Notes: generated from the sequence alone by a model not told the origin. 64,000 nt of DNA from Alphaproteobacteria bacterium (GCA_030429625.1 JAUIFA010000001.1:223306-287305); one strand, 5' to 3'; shown: positions 28,692-38,700, counted from the first letter of the stretch. Program-made: numbers and translations.

Positions 28692-29924
28692 ATGGCATTA
28701 ATAGTACAAAAATTTGGTGGTACTTCGGTGGCGGATCTTGATTGTATTCGTAATGTGGCAACCCGTGTTAAGAAAGAGGTCGATCAGGGCAATCAGGTGG
28801 TGGTAGTGCTTTCTGCGATGGCTGGGGTAACCAATCAGCTAGTGGGATGGGCCAATGAAGTCTCTGATTTTAGCGATCATAATCAATATGCAGAATATGA
28901 CACGGTAGTGTGTACCGGAGAGCAGGTGACTGTTGGATTGTTAGCATTGTGCTTACAGAATATGGGTATTTCTGCACGGTCATGGTTAAGCTGGCAATTG
29001 CCGATCAAAACCGACTCCTTCCATTCCAAAGCCCGTATTGAATCCATCGACACAACCAACATACGATCTTCTCTAGATAAGGGAGAGGTGGTTGTTATTC
29101 CTGGTTTTCAAGGCATTACCGAAGAAGGCAGACTGGCTACACTTGGCCGTGGTGGGTCGGATACTTCTGCGGTCGCAATGGCGGCGGTGCTTGAGGCAGA
29201 TCGCTGTGATATTTACACCGATGTGGATGGGGTATATACCTCTGATCCTAGAATTGTCACCAAAGCACGCAAGCTCAACAAAGTAAGTTACGAAGAAGTG
29301 CTGGAAATGGCTTCTTTGGGCGCAAAAGTGTTGCACACACGTTCGGTTGAAATGGCCATGAAATGTGGCGTAAAGGTTCAGGTGCGCTCGTCTTTTTCAG
29401 ACGCACAGGGAACAATGTTAGTAGAAGAGGAAGAAGTTATGGAACGTCGTTTAATTACAGGCATTGCGTACAGTCGTAATGATGCAGAAATCACCCTTTC
29501 CAAGGTCGAAAACATCCCCGGTGTGGCCGCACATATTTTTGGCCCTCTGGCAGAAAGAGAAATCAATGTGGACATGATTGTCCAGTCTATTGGTGACGAT
29601 GGTAATACCACCGACATCACCTTTACCGTGCCCAAAGAGGAAGTGCACAATGCCGTTGAGGCCATTGAAAACTCTCAGATCAAATACGACAAGATATTGA
29701 GCGACAAGGATGTAGCAAAAATATCAGTTATTGGGGTGGGAATGCGCTCTCACGCTGGTTTAGCACAAAAAATGTTCCAAACATTGGCGGATAAAGGTAT
29801 AAATATTAGGGTGATTTCCACCTCAGAAATTAAAATCAGTGTGCTGGTTTCAGAAGAATATTTAGAGCTGGCTTTGCGCGCGTTGCACACAGCCTACGAT
29901 TTAGACGATAAAGAGGCAGAATAA
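28692..29924 (+). CDS. lysC: Aspartate kinase
   Basis: The 410-residue enzyme phosphorylates aspartate, the entry step to lysine, threonine and methionine. It has the kinase start LIVQKFGGTSVADLDCIRNV, VVVLSAMAGVTNQL, the TLGRGGSDTSAVAMAA nucleotide site and CDIYTDVDGVYTSDPRIV. Two C-terminal ACT domains (from about residue 265; GVAAHIFGPLAEREINVDMI and KGINIRVISTSEIKISVLV) imply feedback control by lysine or threonine. A 1-base gap separates it from the next gene, so the two are probably one transcript. Confidence 0.96.
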   Translation: MALIVQKFGGTSVADLDCIRNVATRVKKEVDQGNQVVVVLSAMAGVTNQLVGWANEVSDFSDHNQYAEYDTVVCTGEQVTVGLLALCLQNMGISARSWLSWQLPIKTDSFHSKARIESIDTTNIRSSLDKGEVVVIPGFQGITEEGRLATLGRGGSDTSAVAMAAVLEADRCDIYTDVDGVYTSDPRIVTKARKLNKVSYEEVLEMASLGAKVLHTRSVEMAMKCGVKVQVRSSFSDAQGTMLVEEEEVMERRLITGIAYSRNDAEITLSKVENIPGVAAHIFGPLAEREINVDMIVQSIGDDGNTTDITFTVPKEEVHNAVEAIENSQIKYDKILSDKDVAKISVIGVGMRSHAGLAQKMFQTLADKGINIRVISTSEIKISVLVSEEYLELALRALHTAYDLDDKEAE

Positions 29925-29925
29925 T

Positions 29926-30933
29926 ATGAGTAAGACCACATTAGAGCAGCTTTGGCAAAAAGGAACAGATTTTCTGGGAACTGAGGTTGCGATCATGTGT
30001 GGCGCAATGAGCTGGGTATCGGAAGCCAATCTGGTGGCGGCCATTTCCAATGCTGGCGGCTTTGGGGTGATTGCCTGCGGCGCGATGACACCGGAATTGC
30101 TGGACAAAGAAATTGAAAAGACCCAAGCAAAGACGCAAAAACCGTTTGGAGTGAACCTCATTACCATGCACCCGGAGTTGGAAGAGCTCATTGCGGTCTG
30201 TGCCAAGCATAACATAACCCATGTGGTGTTGGCCGGTGGTTTGCCCAGTTCAGCCAGCATTCAGGCAATTAAAAAATTCGGGGCAAAGGTGGTATGTTTT
30301 GCGCCAGCCATTGCTCTGGTTAAAAAGCTGGTGCGCAGCGGGGCGGATGCTTTGATTATTGAAGGCTCAGAAGCGGGTGGTCATATTGGGCCAGTGTCTA
30401 CGTCGGTATTGGCGCAGGAAATTTTGCCCTATGTACGGGAGAATCATCCTGAAATTCCGGTCTTTGTCGCCGGAGGAATTGGGCGTGGGGAAGCCATTGT
30501 CCAATATCTGCGTATGGGTGCTTCTGGCGTGCAGTTGGGTACGCGTTTTGTGTGTGCAGAAGAATCCATTGCCCATGAGAATTTCAAAAAATTATTCATC
30601 AAAAGCAAGGCCAAGGATGCGGTGGCTTCGGTGCAACTTGATCCGGATTTGCCGGTGATACCGGTACGTGCCATTGCTAATAAGGCTACGCAAGAATTTG
30701 AGCAGGTGCAAAGAGACACCTCGTCTGCCTTAAAAAATGGTGAGGTGGACAAAGAACAAGCACAGTTAAAAGTCGAACATTATTGGGCGGGGGCATTGCG
30801 TCGTGCGGTGATGGACGGCGATGTGGAAAATGGCTCGGTGATGGCAGGTCAATCGGTCGGCATGGTCGAAAAAATCCAACCGGCTAAAGAGATTATAGAA
30901 GAACTCATAAATCAGGCAAAGTCACAATTATAG
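29926..30933 (+). CDS. Nitronate monooxygenase family FMN protein
   Basis: A 335-residue TIM-barrel flavoprotein of the NMO / 2-nitropropane dioxygenase / FabK-like family. Visible elements: VAIMCGAMSWVSEANLVAAI, NAGGFGVIACGAM, PFGVNLITMHPE, the phosphate-binding EGSEAGGHIGP and VFVAGGIGRGEAIVQYLRMG, then GVQLGTRFVCAEES. The GSEAGGH motif is shared by nitronate oxidisers and FabK-type enoyl-ACP reductases, so the reaction is undecided. Directly follows lysC and precedes the Hpt gene, all closely spaced. Confidence 0.85.
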   Translation: MSKTTLEQLWQKGTDFLGTEVAIMCGAMSWVSEANLVAAISNAGGFGVIACGAMTPELLDKEIEKTQAKTQKPFGVNLITMHPELEELIAVCAKHNITHVVLAGGLPSSASIQAIKKFGAKVVCFAPAIALVKKLVRSGADALIIEGSEAGGHIGPVSTSVLAQEILPYVRENHPEIPVFVAGGIGRGEAIVQYLRMGASGVQLGTRFVCAEESIAHENFKKLFIKSKAKDAVASVQLDPDLPVIPVRAIANKATQEFEQVQRDTSSALKNGEVDKEQAQLKVEHYWAGALRRAVMDGDVENGSVMAGQSVGMVEKIQPAKEIIEELINQAKSQL

Positions 30934-30940
30934 GCATGCT

Positions 30941-31267
30941 ATGCATAAAAAATATCTGGAAGAACTTACTCAGGGCAACAAAGAACTCAAACAGGAATTA
31001 CTGAAATTATTTTTTGATGGGATGGGAAAGAATCTGCCCTTATTGCACGATTTATCGTCTTCGGTCGAAGAGGACAAACGTTGGAAAGAAATCATCCATG
31101 AAGTCAAAGGGTCGTCACTCTCTCTTGGTTTTGCGAACTTAACCGAAAAATGTAGGCAGGCGGAGCAAATTCCGGCCGCATCGGTGGATGAGAAAAAAGC
31201 GATTTTGCAGGGCATGGAGCAAGATATTGCTTCACTGGCGCAGGATTTTTCCGATCTGCTGGGCTAA
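30941..31267 (+). CDS. Stand-alone Hpt phosphotransfer protein
   Basis: The 108-residue helical protein carries the Hpt motif HEVKGSSLSLGFANLTEKC with the predicted phospho-accepting His53. It would shuttle phosphate between a hybrid histidine kinase and a response regulator. There is no kinase or regulator gene in the neighbourhood, so partners lie elsewhere. It starts 7 bases after the NMO-type gene and ends about 70 bases before tRNA-Pro. Confidence 0.75.
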   Translation: MHKKYLEELTQGNKELKQELLKLFFDGMGKNLPLLHDLSSSVEEDKRWKEIIHEVKGSSLSLGFANLTEKCRQAEQIPAASVDEKKAILQGMEQDIASLAQDFSDLLG

Positions 31268-31339
31268 TTTCGCTACGGGGCAAATTTTCTGTTGCATCTT
31301 GGCGATTGTTTGAGTAGTAACATGCCCACGCTTTTGTGT

Positions 31340-31416
<77 letters not shown>

Positions 31417-31444
31417 TTTCTTTCTTAGAAAAGATAAGGTAACA

Positions 31445-32035
31445 TCAGGTAATCGTATATATCCTTCTTCCATCAGATGAGAGAATATTTACGGACTTAA
31501 AGGAAGATAAATCCTCTGAGGTAACATTATTAGCTATTTGTTCAGTCATTCCTTTCCAGGTATCATCAAAATCAGGGACATCCCTGAGGTAAATGAGTAG
31601 ATTTACTGGATCAGAGTAATTTTTAGATATTTTCCTTTCTAGAGCCATTTTTATTGCATAAACGGCTATATTAAACAGTGTATTAGTATTCCATCCAATA
31701 CCCGTAAGCTCACCGTTTACTACCTTTCCAAAAATGCGACTGTCTTTATCAGGATGATTCGTTCCACCCTCAAAGGCATCTGTTATTTCGTATGCTTCTA
31801 TAGAATTTCTGTCGCCAAATAAAATTTCTCCATCAGGAAATTCTTCACGTATTAGCCGCAACTGAGGTTTCGCGTCAGAAGGAAATGTAGAACAAAAGTT
31901 AGCCAGTACCCATGCTTCACGTAAGTCTTTGGAATCAGCAAAGCGTCCTAACCCTTGCCTTTTAGCTATCTCTGGTAAACACTCAAGCACCTCTTGGACT
32001 TCGTGGAAACCATAAAGAAAATCAGAATCAGTCAT
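31445..32035 (-). CDS. Hypothetical cargo protein of the tRNA-Pro insert
   Basis: About 196 residues from the ATG; a TTG 11 codons upstream is an alternative and the ATG has AGGA only just before it, so the start is uncertain. The protein is soluble. The segment [19 protein letters not shown] followed by [14 protein letters not shown] recalls the strand pattern of nuclease-like folds, though no E-x-K or HNH motif is complete. Cargo position between tRNA-end repeats favours a defence, toxin or other accessory role. No family recognised. Confidence 0.6.
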   Translation of the reverse strand: MTDSDFLYGFHEVQEVLECLPEIAKRQGLGRFADSKDLREAWVLANFCSTFPSDAKPQLRLIREEFPDGEILFGDRNSIEAYEITDAFEGGTNHPDKDSRIFGKVVNGELTGIGWNTNTLFNIAVYAIKMALERKISKNYSDPVNLLIYLRDVPDFDDTWKGMTEQIANNVTSEDLSSFKSVNILSSDGRRIYTIT

Positions 32036-32086
32036 ATCCTGTCTTGTTAACAGATAACTGTAAAACAAGCAATCTTAATTCAGGAA

Positions 32087-32124
32087 AGGTTCGAAATGCG
32101 TTCACTTTCCCCGACCATTTCTTT
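32087..32124 (+). repeat. Degenerate copy of tRNA-Pro 3' end (att-like)
   Basis: AGGTTCGAA, a short divergent spacer, then CTTTC and CCCCGACCATTTCTTT reproduce the T-arm, acceptor end and flank of tRNA-Pro in order. It cannot fold as a tRNA. It most likely marks the distal attachment site of the insert. Confidence 0.65.
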
Positions 32125-32134
32125 TCAGAGTTAC

Positions 32135-33139
32135 CTAACTCACCCTCCTCAATAAAAACAATCCTGCTGATAAAGTGAGGATGGCGCCGGCTTGGTGGGC
32201 GGCGGCAAGGGGGATCGGCACGGCGTGGATCAGGGTTAAAATCCCCAACGTCACCTGCAGCAGAATCATCAACAACAGAGCGTGCCGCGCGCGGCGGATT
32301 TTGATTTCCCGCACATGGCGCAGGTTAAACCAAACATACACGCCCAACCCCACAATCACATAAGCCAGCATGCGGTGGTCAAACTGGACGGTGGTGTGGT
32401 TCTCAAAGAAATTAAGCCATAACGGTGATGTGGCAAATAGGTCGGACGGGATAAACCCCTCGCCCATCAAAGGCCACTGGTTATAGATTAATCCGGCGTT
32501 GAGTCCGGCGACCAAACCACCAAGAAGAATCTGGATAAGAATCAAGCCAATAAGCCATTTCAACGGCGTAATATTCAGCCGTTTGCCATTATATTTTTTC
32601 ATCACCAGCCCGCACGCCACCCAAAACATATAAAGATATATCAGCACGGCCAGCCCCAGATGCGCCGTCAGACGGTAGTGGCTGACATCGGGGTCGTCCA
32701 CCAGCCCGCTTTTGACCATCCACCAGCCCAGTAATCCCTGCAATCCACCAAGGAAAAACATCACCCATAATTGTGGTTTAAGCGCAGGTGAAACAGACTT
32801 TTTCAACAAGAAAACCATAAATGGCACAAAAAAAGCCAGCCCAATTAAGCGCCCTAATACGCGGTGGCCATATTCCCAATAGAAGATGGATTTGAATTCT
32901 TCCAAACTCATGCCGTGATTGACTTTCTGATACTCCGGATAGGCCTTATACGCCTCAAACTCCTCGTGCCATTGTGCTTCGTCCAGAGGGGGGATGATAC
33001 CGCTGATCGGGTGCCATTTGACGATGCTCAGACCAGACTCGGTCAGGCGGGTGATGCCGCCAACGACCACCATCAAAAAGATCATCGCACAGACGCAAAA
33101 CAGCCAAAGGGCAATTTTTTGATCGTTTTTTCCTGACAT
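32135..33139 (-). CDS. ctaA: Heme A synthase CtaA
   Basis: The 334-residue inner-membrane protein oxidises heme O to heme A for the aa3 oxidase encoded next door. It has about eight membrane helices, starting ALWLFCVCAMIFLMVVVGGI with TRLTESGLSIVKWHPISG, then YWEYGHRVLGRLIGLAF and QFDHRMLAYVIVGLGVYVW, each holding expected heme-ligand histidines, and a late HAVPIPLAAAHQAGAIL. AAGGAAG lies eight bases before the ATG. It is transcribed away from the oxidase genes. Confidence 0.94.
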   Translation of the reverse strand: MSGKNDQKIALWLFCVCAMIFLMVVVGGITRLTESGLSIVKWHPISGIIPPLDEAQWHEEFEAYKAYPEYQKVNHGMSLEEFKSIFYWEYGHRVLGRLIGLAFFVPFMVFLLKKSVSPALKPQLWVMFFLGGLQGLLGWWMVKSGLVDDPDVSHYRLTAHLGLAVLIYLYMFWVACGLVMKKYNGKRLNITPLKWLIGLILIQILLGGLVAGLNAGLIYNQWPLMGEGFIPSDLFATSPLWLNFFENHTTVQFDHRMLAYVIVGLGVYVWFNLRHVREIKIRRARHALLLMILLQVTLGILTLIHAVPIPLAAAHQAGAILTLSAGLFLLRRVS

Positions 33140-33168
33140 TGCCAGTTTCTTCCTTTATAAGACTCAAA

Positions 33169-34497
33169 ATGATGAGCCAATATACACTGAACATCGACAA
33201 TGGCAATGCAAAGAATATGGCTTCTTTGTGGTTGAAGCTGGGCGTATTCTCACTGGGCGCAGCAGGGATTCTTGCCATATTGCTAGCCCTTTCCAGAACG
33301 CCGGGGATAAAAGACATCATCCCGTTTGTTGATTTCTTTCATATTGCGCTGGTGGTGCATGTGGATCTTTCGGTGTTGATATGGTTTCTTTCTTTTGCCG
33401 GAGTGTTGTGGAGCTTGGTGGCTGTGAGGAAGGTCACACTGGTGGACAGAGTAGCGCTTTTACTGGCTGTATTGGGAACAGCGATGATTGTGATTGCGCC
33501 CTTTATTGGCATTGGCAACCCACTGATGAACAATTATGTGCCGGTGCTGGATCATGAGTTTTTTATCAGCGGATTGGCCATATTTGGTCTTGGCATAACC
33601 GTACTCTGTCTGCGCACTTTATGCTCGTTTAGAAGGTCGGTCTCCGTGTTGGAATTTGCTGCCCATCTTGCGGCTTTAACCACCATCATTGCCGGTATGT
33701 GCCTTGTGATCTCTTATCTTGGTATTGACCCATATTGGAGCGGTAAGGATTTTTATGAAATGCTGTTTTGGGGTGGTGGGCATGTGCTGCAATTCACCCA
33801 CACAATTTTTATGCTGGTGGCATGGATGTGGCTGGTATCGGCAATGGGGGCAAAAATGCAGCTGTCCCGCAAGTGGGGAATTGTCTTATTTGCGCTGGTG
33901 GCGCTTCCTGTGCTTCAAGCCATTCCTATTTACGCGCGATACGACATTGTTTCTGCCGAACATAGGGAAGCTTTTACCCAGATGATGCGCCATGGTGGTT
34001 TACTGTGTATGCCGCTTGGCCTCCTTGTTGCGTTTAAATTTATAAGGCTTGATCGTAAAAATATTGAAAAGAAATATCTTTATTCCTGTCTTTTAAGTTC
34101 TGCTATTCTGTTTGCAGCCGGCGGTATCATAGGTTTTCTAATAGATGGGATTAATGTTGTTATTCCCGCTCACTATCATGGTTCAATCGTCGGGGTGACT
34201 CTGTCCTTTATGGGGCTGACTTACCTGCTGCTGCCTAAATTTGGCTTTGGTACGCCAGACGCAAAACTGGCGTACATTCAGCCTTATATTTATGGCGGAG
34301 GACAATTATTACATATTATCGGACTGGCTTGGTCAGGCGGATATGGGGTACAGAGAAAAACCGCAGGTGCCGATCAGGTATTAACCAGTTTTGCGGAAAA
34401 GGCTGGTATGGGGTTGATGGGTCTGGGCGGTCTTATTTCGATCATTGGGGGCGTATTATTCCTCATTGTTGCCATAAAGTCATTTAGAAACAGATAG
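33169..34497 (+). CDS. Heme-copper oxidase subunit I-like membrane protein
   Basis: A 442-residue protein of about 12 membrane helices, distinct from the ctaD gene downstream. It keeps histidines placed like those of heme-copper oxidases: FFHIALVVHVDLSVLIWFLS (early low-spin ligand), LFWGGGHVLQFTHTIFM (helix 6 Cu-B side) and VIPAHYHGSIVGVTLSFMG (helix 10 H-x-H pair). The W-x-x-GHPEVY and paired HH motifs of a canonical subunit I are not present, so proton-pumping catalysis is doubtful. Start at the first of two adjacent ATGs (33169 or 33172), with no good ribosome site. It diverges from ctaA across 29 bases. Role: alternative oxidase subunit, NorB-like relative, or assembly factor; undecided. 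Confidence 0.7.
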   Translation: MMSQYTLNIDNGNAKNMASLWLKLGVFSLGAAGILAILLALSRTPGIKDIIPFVDFFHIALVVHVDLSVLIWFLSFAGVLWSLVAVRKVTLVDRVALLLAVLGTAMIVIAPFIGIGNPLMNNYVPVLDHEFFISGLAIFGLGITVLCLRTLCSFRRSVSVLEFAAHLAALTTIIAGMCLVISYLGIDPYWSGKDFYEMLFWGGGHVLQFTHTIFMLVAWMWLVSAMGAKMQLSRKWGIVLFALVALPVLQAIPIYARYDIVSAEHREAFTQMMRHGGLLCMPLGLLVAFKFIRLDRKNIEKKYLYSCLLSSAILFAAGGIIGFLIDGINVVIPAHYHGSIVGVTLSFMGLTYLLLPKFGFGTPDAKLAYIQPYIYGGGQLLHIIGLAWSGGYGVQRKTAGADQVLTSFAEKAGMGLMGLGGLISIIGGVLFLIVAIKSFRNR

Positions 34498-34572
34498 TCA
34501 GAAAAATGTTTCCTATCTCTTATAATAAAGAATTGACAAGGTGGGATTTTAATGCCAAAAATTACCCTTCGG

Positions 34573-34597
34573 CCCCCTGCGGCAGGGTTGCTTTTTG
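34573..34597 (+). terminator. Terminator-like hairpin before ctaC
   Basis: CCCTG-CGG-CAGGG followed by TTGCTTTTT forms a short stem and T-run between the oxidase-like gene and ctaC. The stem is only five pairs, so termination may be partial. The remainder of this 148-base gap shows no gene. Confidence 0.5.
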
Positions 34598-34645
34598 CTG
34601 CTCGGAGGCTCTTAGCTTTTGATATTACTATTTTAATGGGTTTGT

Positions 34646-35485
34646 ATGGTTAATATTGTATTTGTAGTGCTGATTTTAGTTGGTGGTGCCATCGGGTATG
34701 GTGCGTTTGTTGAACATTTTCCGGCAGATCAGCGGGCTTTGGGTATGCAAGAAGCACATTCTCCAGTGATGGAGCGTATAGCCGATTTGCATGATATGCT
34801 GTTGATCATGTGTTTTGCTATTTCACTTTTTATTGTGGCGCTGCTTGCCTATGTTGCTGTTCGCTACAATAAAAAGACTAACCCTGTTCCTAGTAAAGTA
34901 ACGCACAATACCCCGCTTGAAATTATTTGGACCATTATTCCGGTTATTATTTTGGTTGCTATCTCCATTCCCTCTATTAAACTTCTGTACTATATGGATA
35001 AATCTGTTGATGCGGACATGACGCTAAAGGTGATTGGTTATCAATGGTATTGGGGATATGAATATCCGGACAATGATGACATTATGTTTGAAAGCTATAT
35101 GCTGATGGACGATGAGCTGGAAGAGGGGCAGTTGCGCCTGCTTGAGACCGACAATCGTGTGGTGTTGCCGGTGGACACAGACATTAGAATTCTCCTTACG
35201 TCGTCGGATGTGATCCATGCTTGGGCGGTACCTCAGCTTGGTGTGAAGATAGATGCGGTGCCGGGTCGATTAAATGAAACATGGTTGAGGATTGATAAGC
35301 CAGGGGTCTATCGTGGGCAATGTTCCGAGCTTTGTGGTGTCAATCATGGCTTTATGCCGGTGGTCATTGAGGCCGTTAGCAAAGAAGATTTTGAAAAATG
35401 GGTAGAAGAAGCTAAAGAAGAATTTGCGGCAAACGATAATAGTCTTGAGCCAAAAAATATAAAGCTTAGTCTGCTGAACGAATAA
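34646..35485 (+). CDS. ctaC: Cytochrome c oxidase subunit II
   Basis: The 279-residue subunit accepts electrons from cytochrome c. Two membrane helices ([20 protein letters not shown] and [20 protein letters not shown]) precede the periplasmic cupredoxin domain. The Cu-A site is complete: H in [13 protein letters not shown], then [16 protein letters not shown] with both cysteines, the glutamate carbonyl position, H and M. The aromatic electron-entry patch is [15 protein letters not shown] hydrophobic N-terminus ([16 protein letters not shown]) acts as signal or anchor. First gene of the aa3 operon. Confidence 0.96.
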   Translation: MVNIVFVVLILVGGAIGYGAFVEHFPADQRALGMQEAHSPVMERIADLHDMLLIMCFAISLFIVALLAYVAVRYNKKTNPVPSKVTHNTPLEIIWTIIPVIILVAISIPSIKLLYYMDKSVDADMTLKVIGYQWYWGYEYPDNDDIMFESYMLMDDELEEGQLRLLETDNRVVLPVDTDIRILLTSSDVIHAWAVPQLGVKIDAVPGRLNETWLRIDKPGVYRGQCSELCGVNHGFMPVVIEAVSKEDFEKWVEEAKEEFAANDNSLEPKNIKLSLLNE

Positions 35486-35513
35486 GTTTTTTGTCATTAT
35501 AAAAAGGTTAAAC

Positions 35514-37079
35514 ATGAGTCACGATCACACACCTAAAGGCTGGAAACGCTGGGTATATTCAACCAACCATAAAGACATTGGCACGATGTACATTATATTT
35601 TCTATAATGTCGGGTCTTGTTGGTGGTTTCTTTTCGGTTTTGTTCCGGATGGAGCTTCAAGATCCGGGAATGCAGTTTTTTGGCGATAACAACCAAATGT
35701 TTAACGTGTTGATCACTGCCCATGCGCTTATTATGGTGTTCTTTATGGTGATGCCGGGGCTTATTGGTGGTTTTGGTAACTGGTTTGTGCCGCTGATGAT
35801 TGGCGCTCCGGACATGGCGTTTCCGCGTATGAATAATATCAGCTTTTGGCTGTTGATCCCTGCATTTATTTTGCTTGTTGGCTCATCTTTTGTTGATGGC
35901 GGTGCGGGAACGGGATGGACGCTTTACCCTCCTTTAAGTGGTGCTACAGGTCATAGTGGTATGGCGGTGGATATGGCTATTTTGAGCCTGCATTTATTGG
36001 GCATATCGTCTGTACTTGGTGCAATTAACTTTATTGTGACCATCTTTAATATGCGTGCGCCGGGCATGACCATGCACAAAATGCCTCTTTTTGTCTGGTC
36101 TATTTTGATTACGGCATTCTTGCTTCTTCTGGCAGTTCCGGTGCTTGCTGGCGCAATTACAATGCTGTTAACGGATCGTAACTTTGGCACTAGTTTCTTT
36201 ACGCCGGAGGGCGGTGGTGACCCTATTCTGTTCCAGCATTTGTTCTGGTTTTTTGGCCATCCCGAAGTCTATATTATTATTCTTCCTGGTTTTGGGATTA
36301 TCAGTCAGATTGTGTCCACTTTCTCACGCAAGAAAGTATTTGGCTATTTAGCGATGGCCTATGCTATGGCCAGCATTGGTTTGGTTGGCTTTGCCGTGTG
36401 GGCACATCACATGTATACTGTGGGTGCGGACGTGGATGTGCGGGCTTACTTCACCTTGGCTACGATGGTTATTGCGGTACCGACAGGCATTAAAATTTTC
36501 AGTTGGATTGCCACCATGTGGGGCGGCTCCATCACGTTTGAGACACCAATGATGTTTGCTGTTGGGTTTATCTTCTTGTTTGTTGTTGGTGGCGTCACTG
36601 GGGTGGTGCTGTCCAATAGCAGTGTAGACGTTGCGCTTCACGATACTTATTATGTGGTGGGTCACTTCCATTACGTGATGTCCTTGGGCGCATTGTTTGC
36701 GGCGCTGGGTGGTTTTTATTATTGGATTGGTAAAATGTGTGGCCGCCAATATAATGAAACTCTAGGTAAAATTCATTTCTGGCTGACCTTTATTGGTACT
36801 AACCTAACCTTCTTCCCACAACATTTCCTTGGTCTGCATGGTATGCCACGTCGTATTCCTGACTACGCAGAAATGTATGCTGGCTGGAATTTTGTTTCGT
36901 CTGTCGGTTCGTATATTTCCTTTGGTGCGGCCTTGTTCTTTGTGTTTGTAATTTTCCACACATTGAAATTTGGTAAGAAATGTGCAAAAAATCCTTGGGA
37001 AGGGGGCGATACTTTGGAATGGACTGTGGATTCTCCTCCTCCGTTCCACACATTCGAAACTCCACCAAAAATAAAATAG
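35514..37079 (+). CDS. ctaD: Cytochrome c oxidase subunit I (aa3 type)
   Basis: The 521-residue catalytic subunit reduces oxygen to water and pumps protons. Start [20 protein letters not shown] is canonical. Ligands are visible: [15 protein letters not shown] (heme a), [17 protein letters not shown] (Cu-B H plus cross-linked Y), [14 protein letters not shown] (Cu-B HH), and [18 protein letters not shown] (heme a3 and heme a). The K-channel and D-channel entrance residues are in the expected stretches, so this is an A-family enzyme. Followed by ctaB after 37 bases. Confidence 0.98.
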   Translation: MSHDHTPKGWKRWVYSTNHKDIGTMYIIFSIMSGLVGGFFSVLFRMELQDPGMQFFGDNNQMFNVLITAHALIMVFFMVMPGLIGGFGNWFVPLMIGAPDMAFPRMNNISFWLLIPAFILLVGSSFVDGGAGTGWTLYPPLSGATGHSGMAVDMAILSLHLLGISSVLGAINFIVTIFNMRAPGMTMHKMPLFVWSILITAFLLLLAVPVLAGAITMLLTDRNFGTSFFTPEGGGDPILFQHLFWFFGHPEVYIIILPGFGIISQIVSTFSRKKVFGYLAMAYAMASIGLVGFAVWAHHMYTVGADVDVRAYFTLATMVIAVPTGIKIFSWIATMWGGSITFETPMMFAVGFIFLFVVGGVTGVVLSNSSVDVALHDTYYVVGHFHYVMSLGALFAALGGFYYWIGKMCGRQYNETLGKIHFWLTFIGTNLTFFPQHFLGLHGMPRRIPDYAEMYAGWNFVSSVGSYISFGAALFFVFVIFHTLKFGKKCAKNPWEGGDTLEWTVDSPPPFHTFETPPKIK

Positions 37080-37116
37080 TGTTGGATTTTTTCACATAAT
37101 ATAATGTGGTTTTAAT

Positions 37117-38010
37117 ATGGAATTAGCCGTTGGAAATGTGCAAGCAATCAATGCTTCTGTGAAGGATTACTTCCTTCTACTAAAGCCTAGGGTGATGTCG
37201 CTTGTGGTTTTTACCGGCATGGTGGGTATGTATGTGGCACCTGGACATGTGCATCCGTTTATCGCCATTATTGCCACCCTGTTGATTGCTTTGGGCAGTG
37301 GTGCGGCAGGGGCGATAAATATGTGGTATGAACGGGATATTGATGCTGGGATGCGCCGGACACAGAACCGTCCAATACCTGCGGGGAGAGTACATCCGGA
37401 CTCTGCGCTTGAATTTGCTGTGGTATGCGCTATTTCTTCAGTATTTTTGATGGCGCTGGTGGTCAATTATCTTAGTGCCGCATTGTTATTATTTGCGATT
37501 TTGTTTTATGTGTTTGTGTATACGATCTGGCTGAAACAAAGCACGCCACTAAACATTGTCATTGGTGGTGCGGCAGGGGCTATGCCTCCGGTTATTGGTT
37601 GGGCAGCGGTGACAAACAGTCTTGCCCTTGAGCCATTGATTTTGTTTGCCATCATTTTTATGTGGACGCCACCGCATTTTTGGGCTTTGGCTTTGGTGCG
37701 CTCGGAAGAATATGATAAAGTTGGCATTCCTATGATGCCTTCGGTTGCAGGTCGTCGATCTACGTTGAAGCAAATGCTGGTTTATACATTGCTTTTGGTG
37801 CCGTTGACCACGGTTCCGTATTTCGTTAACGATGCGGGTTTTCTGTATTTGATTGGTGGGCTTGGATTGGGTTTAGGGTTTATATTCCATGCGGTTAGGA
37901 TGTTCTTTAGTAAAGATAACAGCAAAGCCATGGCCATGTTTGGCTATTCAATTTTATATCTTTCTGGTATTTTCCTCCTTCTTGTCGTCGATAAATTTTT
38001 ACAGGGTTAA
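37117..38010 (+). CDS. ctaB: Protoheme IX farnesyltransferase
   Basis: The 297-residue UbiA-family membrane enzyme makes heme O from heme B and farnesyl diphosphate. The first prenyl-diphosphate motif is INMWYERDIDAGMRRTQNRP and the second region is LALVRSEEYDKVGIPMMP; MWTPPHFWALALV is the family signature. About eight helices. Sits between ctaD and a 44-residue ORF two bases downstream, in the operon that also needs CtaA for heme A. Confidence 0.96.
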   Translation: MELAVGNVQAINASVKDYFLLLKPRVMSLVVFTGMVGMYVAPGHVHPFIAIIATLLIALGSGAAGAINMWYERDIDAGMRRTQNRPIPAGRVHPDSALEFAVVCAISSVFLMALVVNYLSAALLLFAILFYVFVYTIWLKQSTPLNIVIGGAAGAMPPVIGWAAVTNSLALEPLILFAIIFMWTPPHFWALALVRSEEYDKVGIPMMPSVAGRRSTLKQMLVYTLLLVPLTTVPYFVNDAGFLYLIGGLGLGLGFIFHAVRMFFSKDNSKAMAMFGYSILYLSGIFLLLVVDKFLQG

Positions 38011-38012
38011 CC

Positions 38013-38147
38013 ATGTCAGATGATAATAAAGATAGTGGACAATCTGTCCATGAACAAAAAAAATCTAAGAACTATGCACTGCTTGCTGTGCTGGTTTCTG
38101 TGGTGGTTATCTTGTTTTTTGCAACGATGATAAAAATATCTTCATAA
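38013..38147 (+). CDS. Small single-span oxidase-operon protein
   Basis: A 44-residue ORF fills the gap between ctaB (two bases upstream) and ctaG (one base downstream). It has a polar N-terminus (MSDDNKDSGQSVHEQKKS) and one membrane helix (YALLAVLVSVVVILFFATMI). Short single-helix proteins in just this place are common in alphaproteobacterial oxidase operons and are thought to aid assembly. Tight spacing on both sides supports translation. Confidence 0.75.
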   Translation: MSDDNKDSGQSVHEQKKSKNYALLAVLVSVVVILFFATMIKISS

Positions 38148-38148
38148 T

Positions 38149-38700
38149 ATGTCTGACGAGCCAGAAAATCAGGAAAATAGTCACAGAAAACTGGTGATAA
38201 TTTTGGTGTCTGTAGTTGCATTGATGTTTGGTGTGGCCTTTGCCTCTGTGCCTCTATATAATCTGTTTTGTCGAGTAACGGGTTTTGGTGGTACGACACA
38301 AGTTGCAGAGGATCAAAGCAGTCAGGTGATTGATCGCTGGATTACGGTTCGGTTTAATGCGGACATAGATAAAGATCTGCCTTGGAAATTTAAACCCGAT
38401 CAAAAAGAAGTGATGGTACGTGTGGGTGAAAACTCTCTCGTTTCGTTTAGTGCAGAAAATCTTACCAATGAGTCTATAAAAGGGATGGCAGTATATAATG
38501 TCACGCCTGATAAAGTTGGGCCGTACTTTTATAAAATAGCCTGTTTTTGTTTTGATGAACAAACCCTTGAACCAAGACAGAAAGTTCATATGCCCGTGTC
38601 TTTTTATATTGACCCTGATATCATAACAGACGATAATCTCGATGAGGTTAAAACAATAACATTGTCCTATACATTTTTTAGGGCAGTGGATGATGAATAA
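38149..38700 (+). CDS. ctaG: Cytochrome c oxidase assembly protein CtaG (Cox11)
   Basis: The 183-residue copper chaperone inserts Cu-B into subunit I. One N-terminal helix (VIILVSVVALMFGVAFASVP region) tethers a periplasmic immunoglobulin-like domain. The copper motif CFCFDEQTLEPRQKVHMPV is intact, and PLYNLFCRVTGFGGTT is the usual juxtamembrane sequence with the conserved third cysteine. Followed by ctaE after 18 bases. Confidence 0.95.
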   Translation: MSDEPENQENSHRKLVIILVSVVALMFGVAFASVPLYNLFCRVTGFGGTTQVAEDQSSQVIDRWITVRFNADIDKDLPWKFKPDQKEVMVRVGENSLVSFSAENLTNESIKGMAVYNVTPDKVGPYFYKIACFCFDEQTLEPRQKVHMPVSFYIDPDIITDDNLDEVKTITLSYTFFRAVDDE

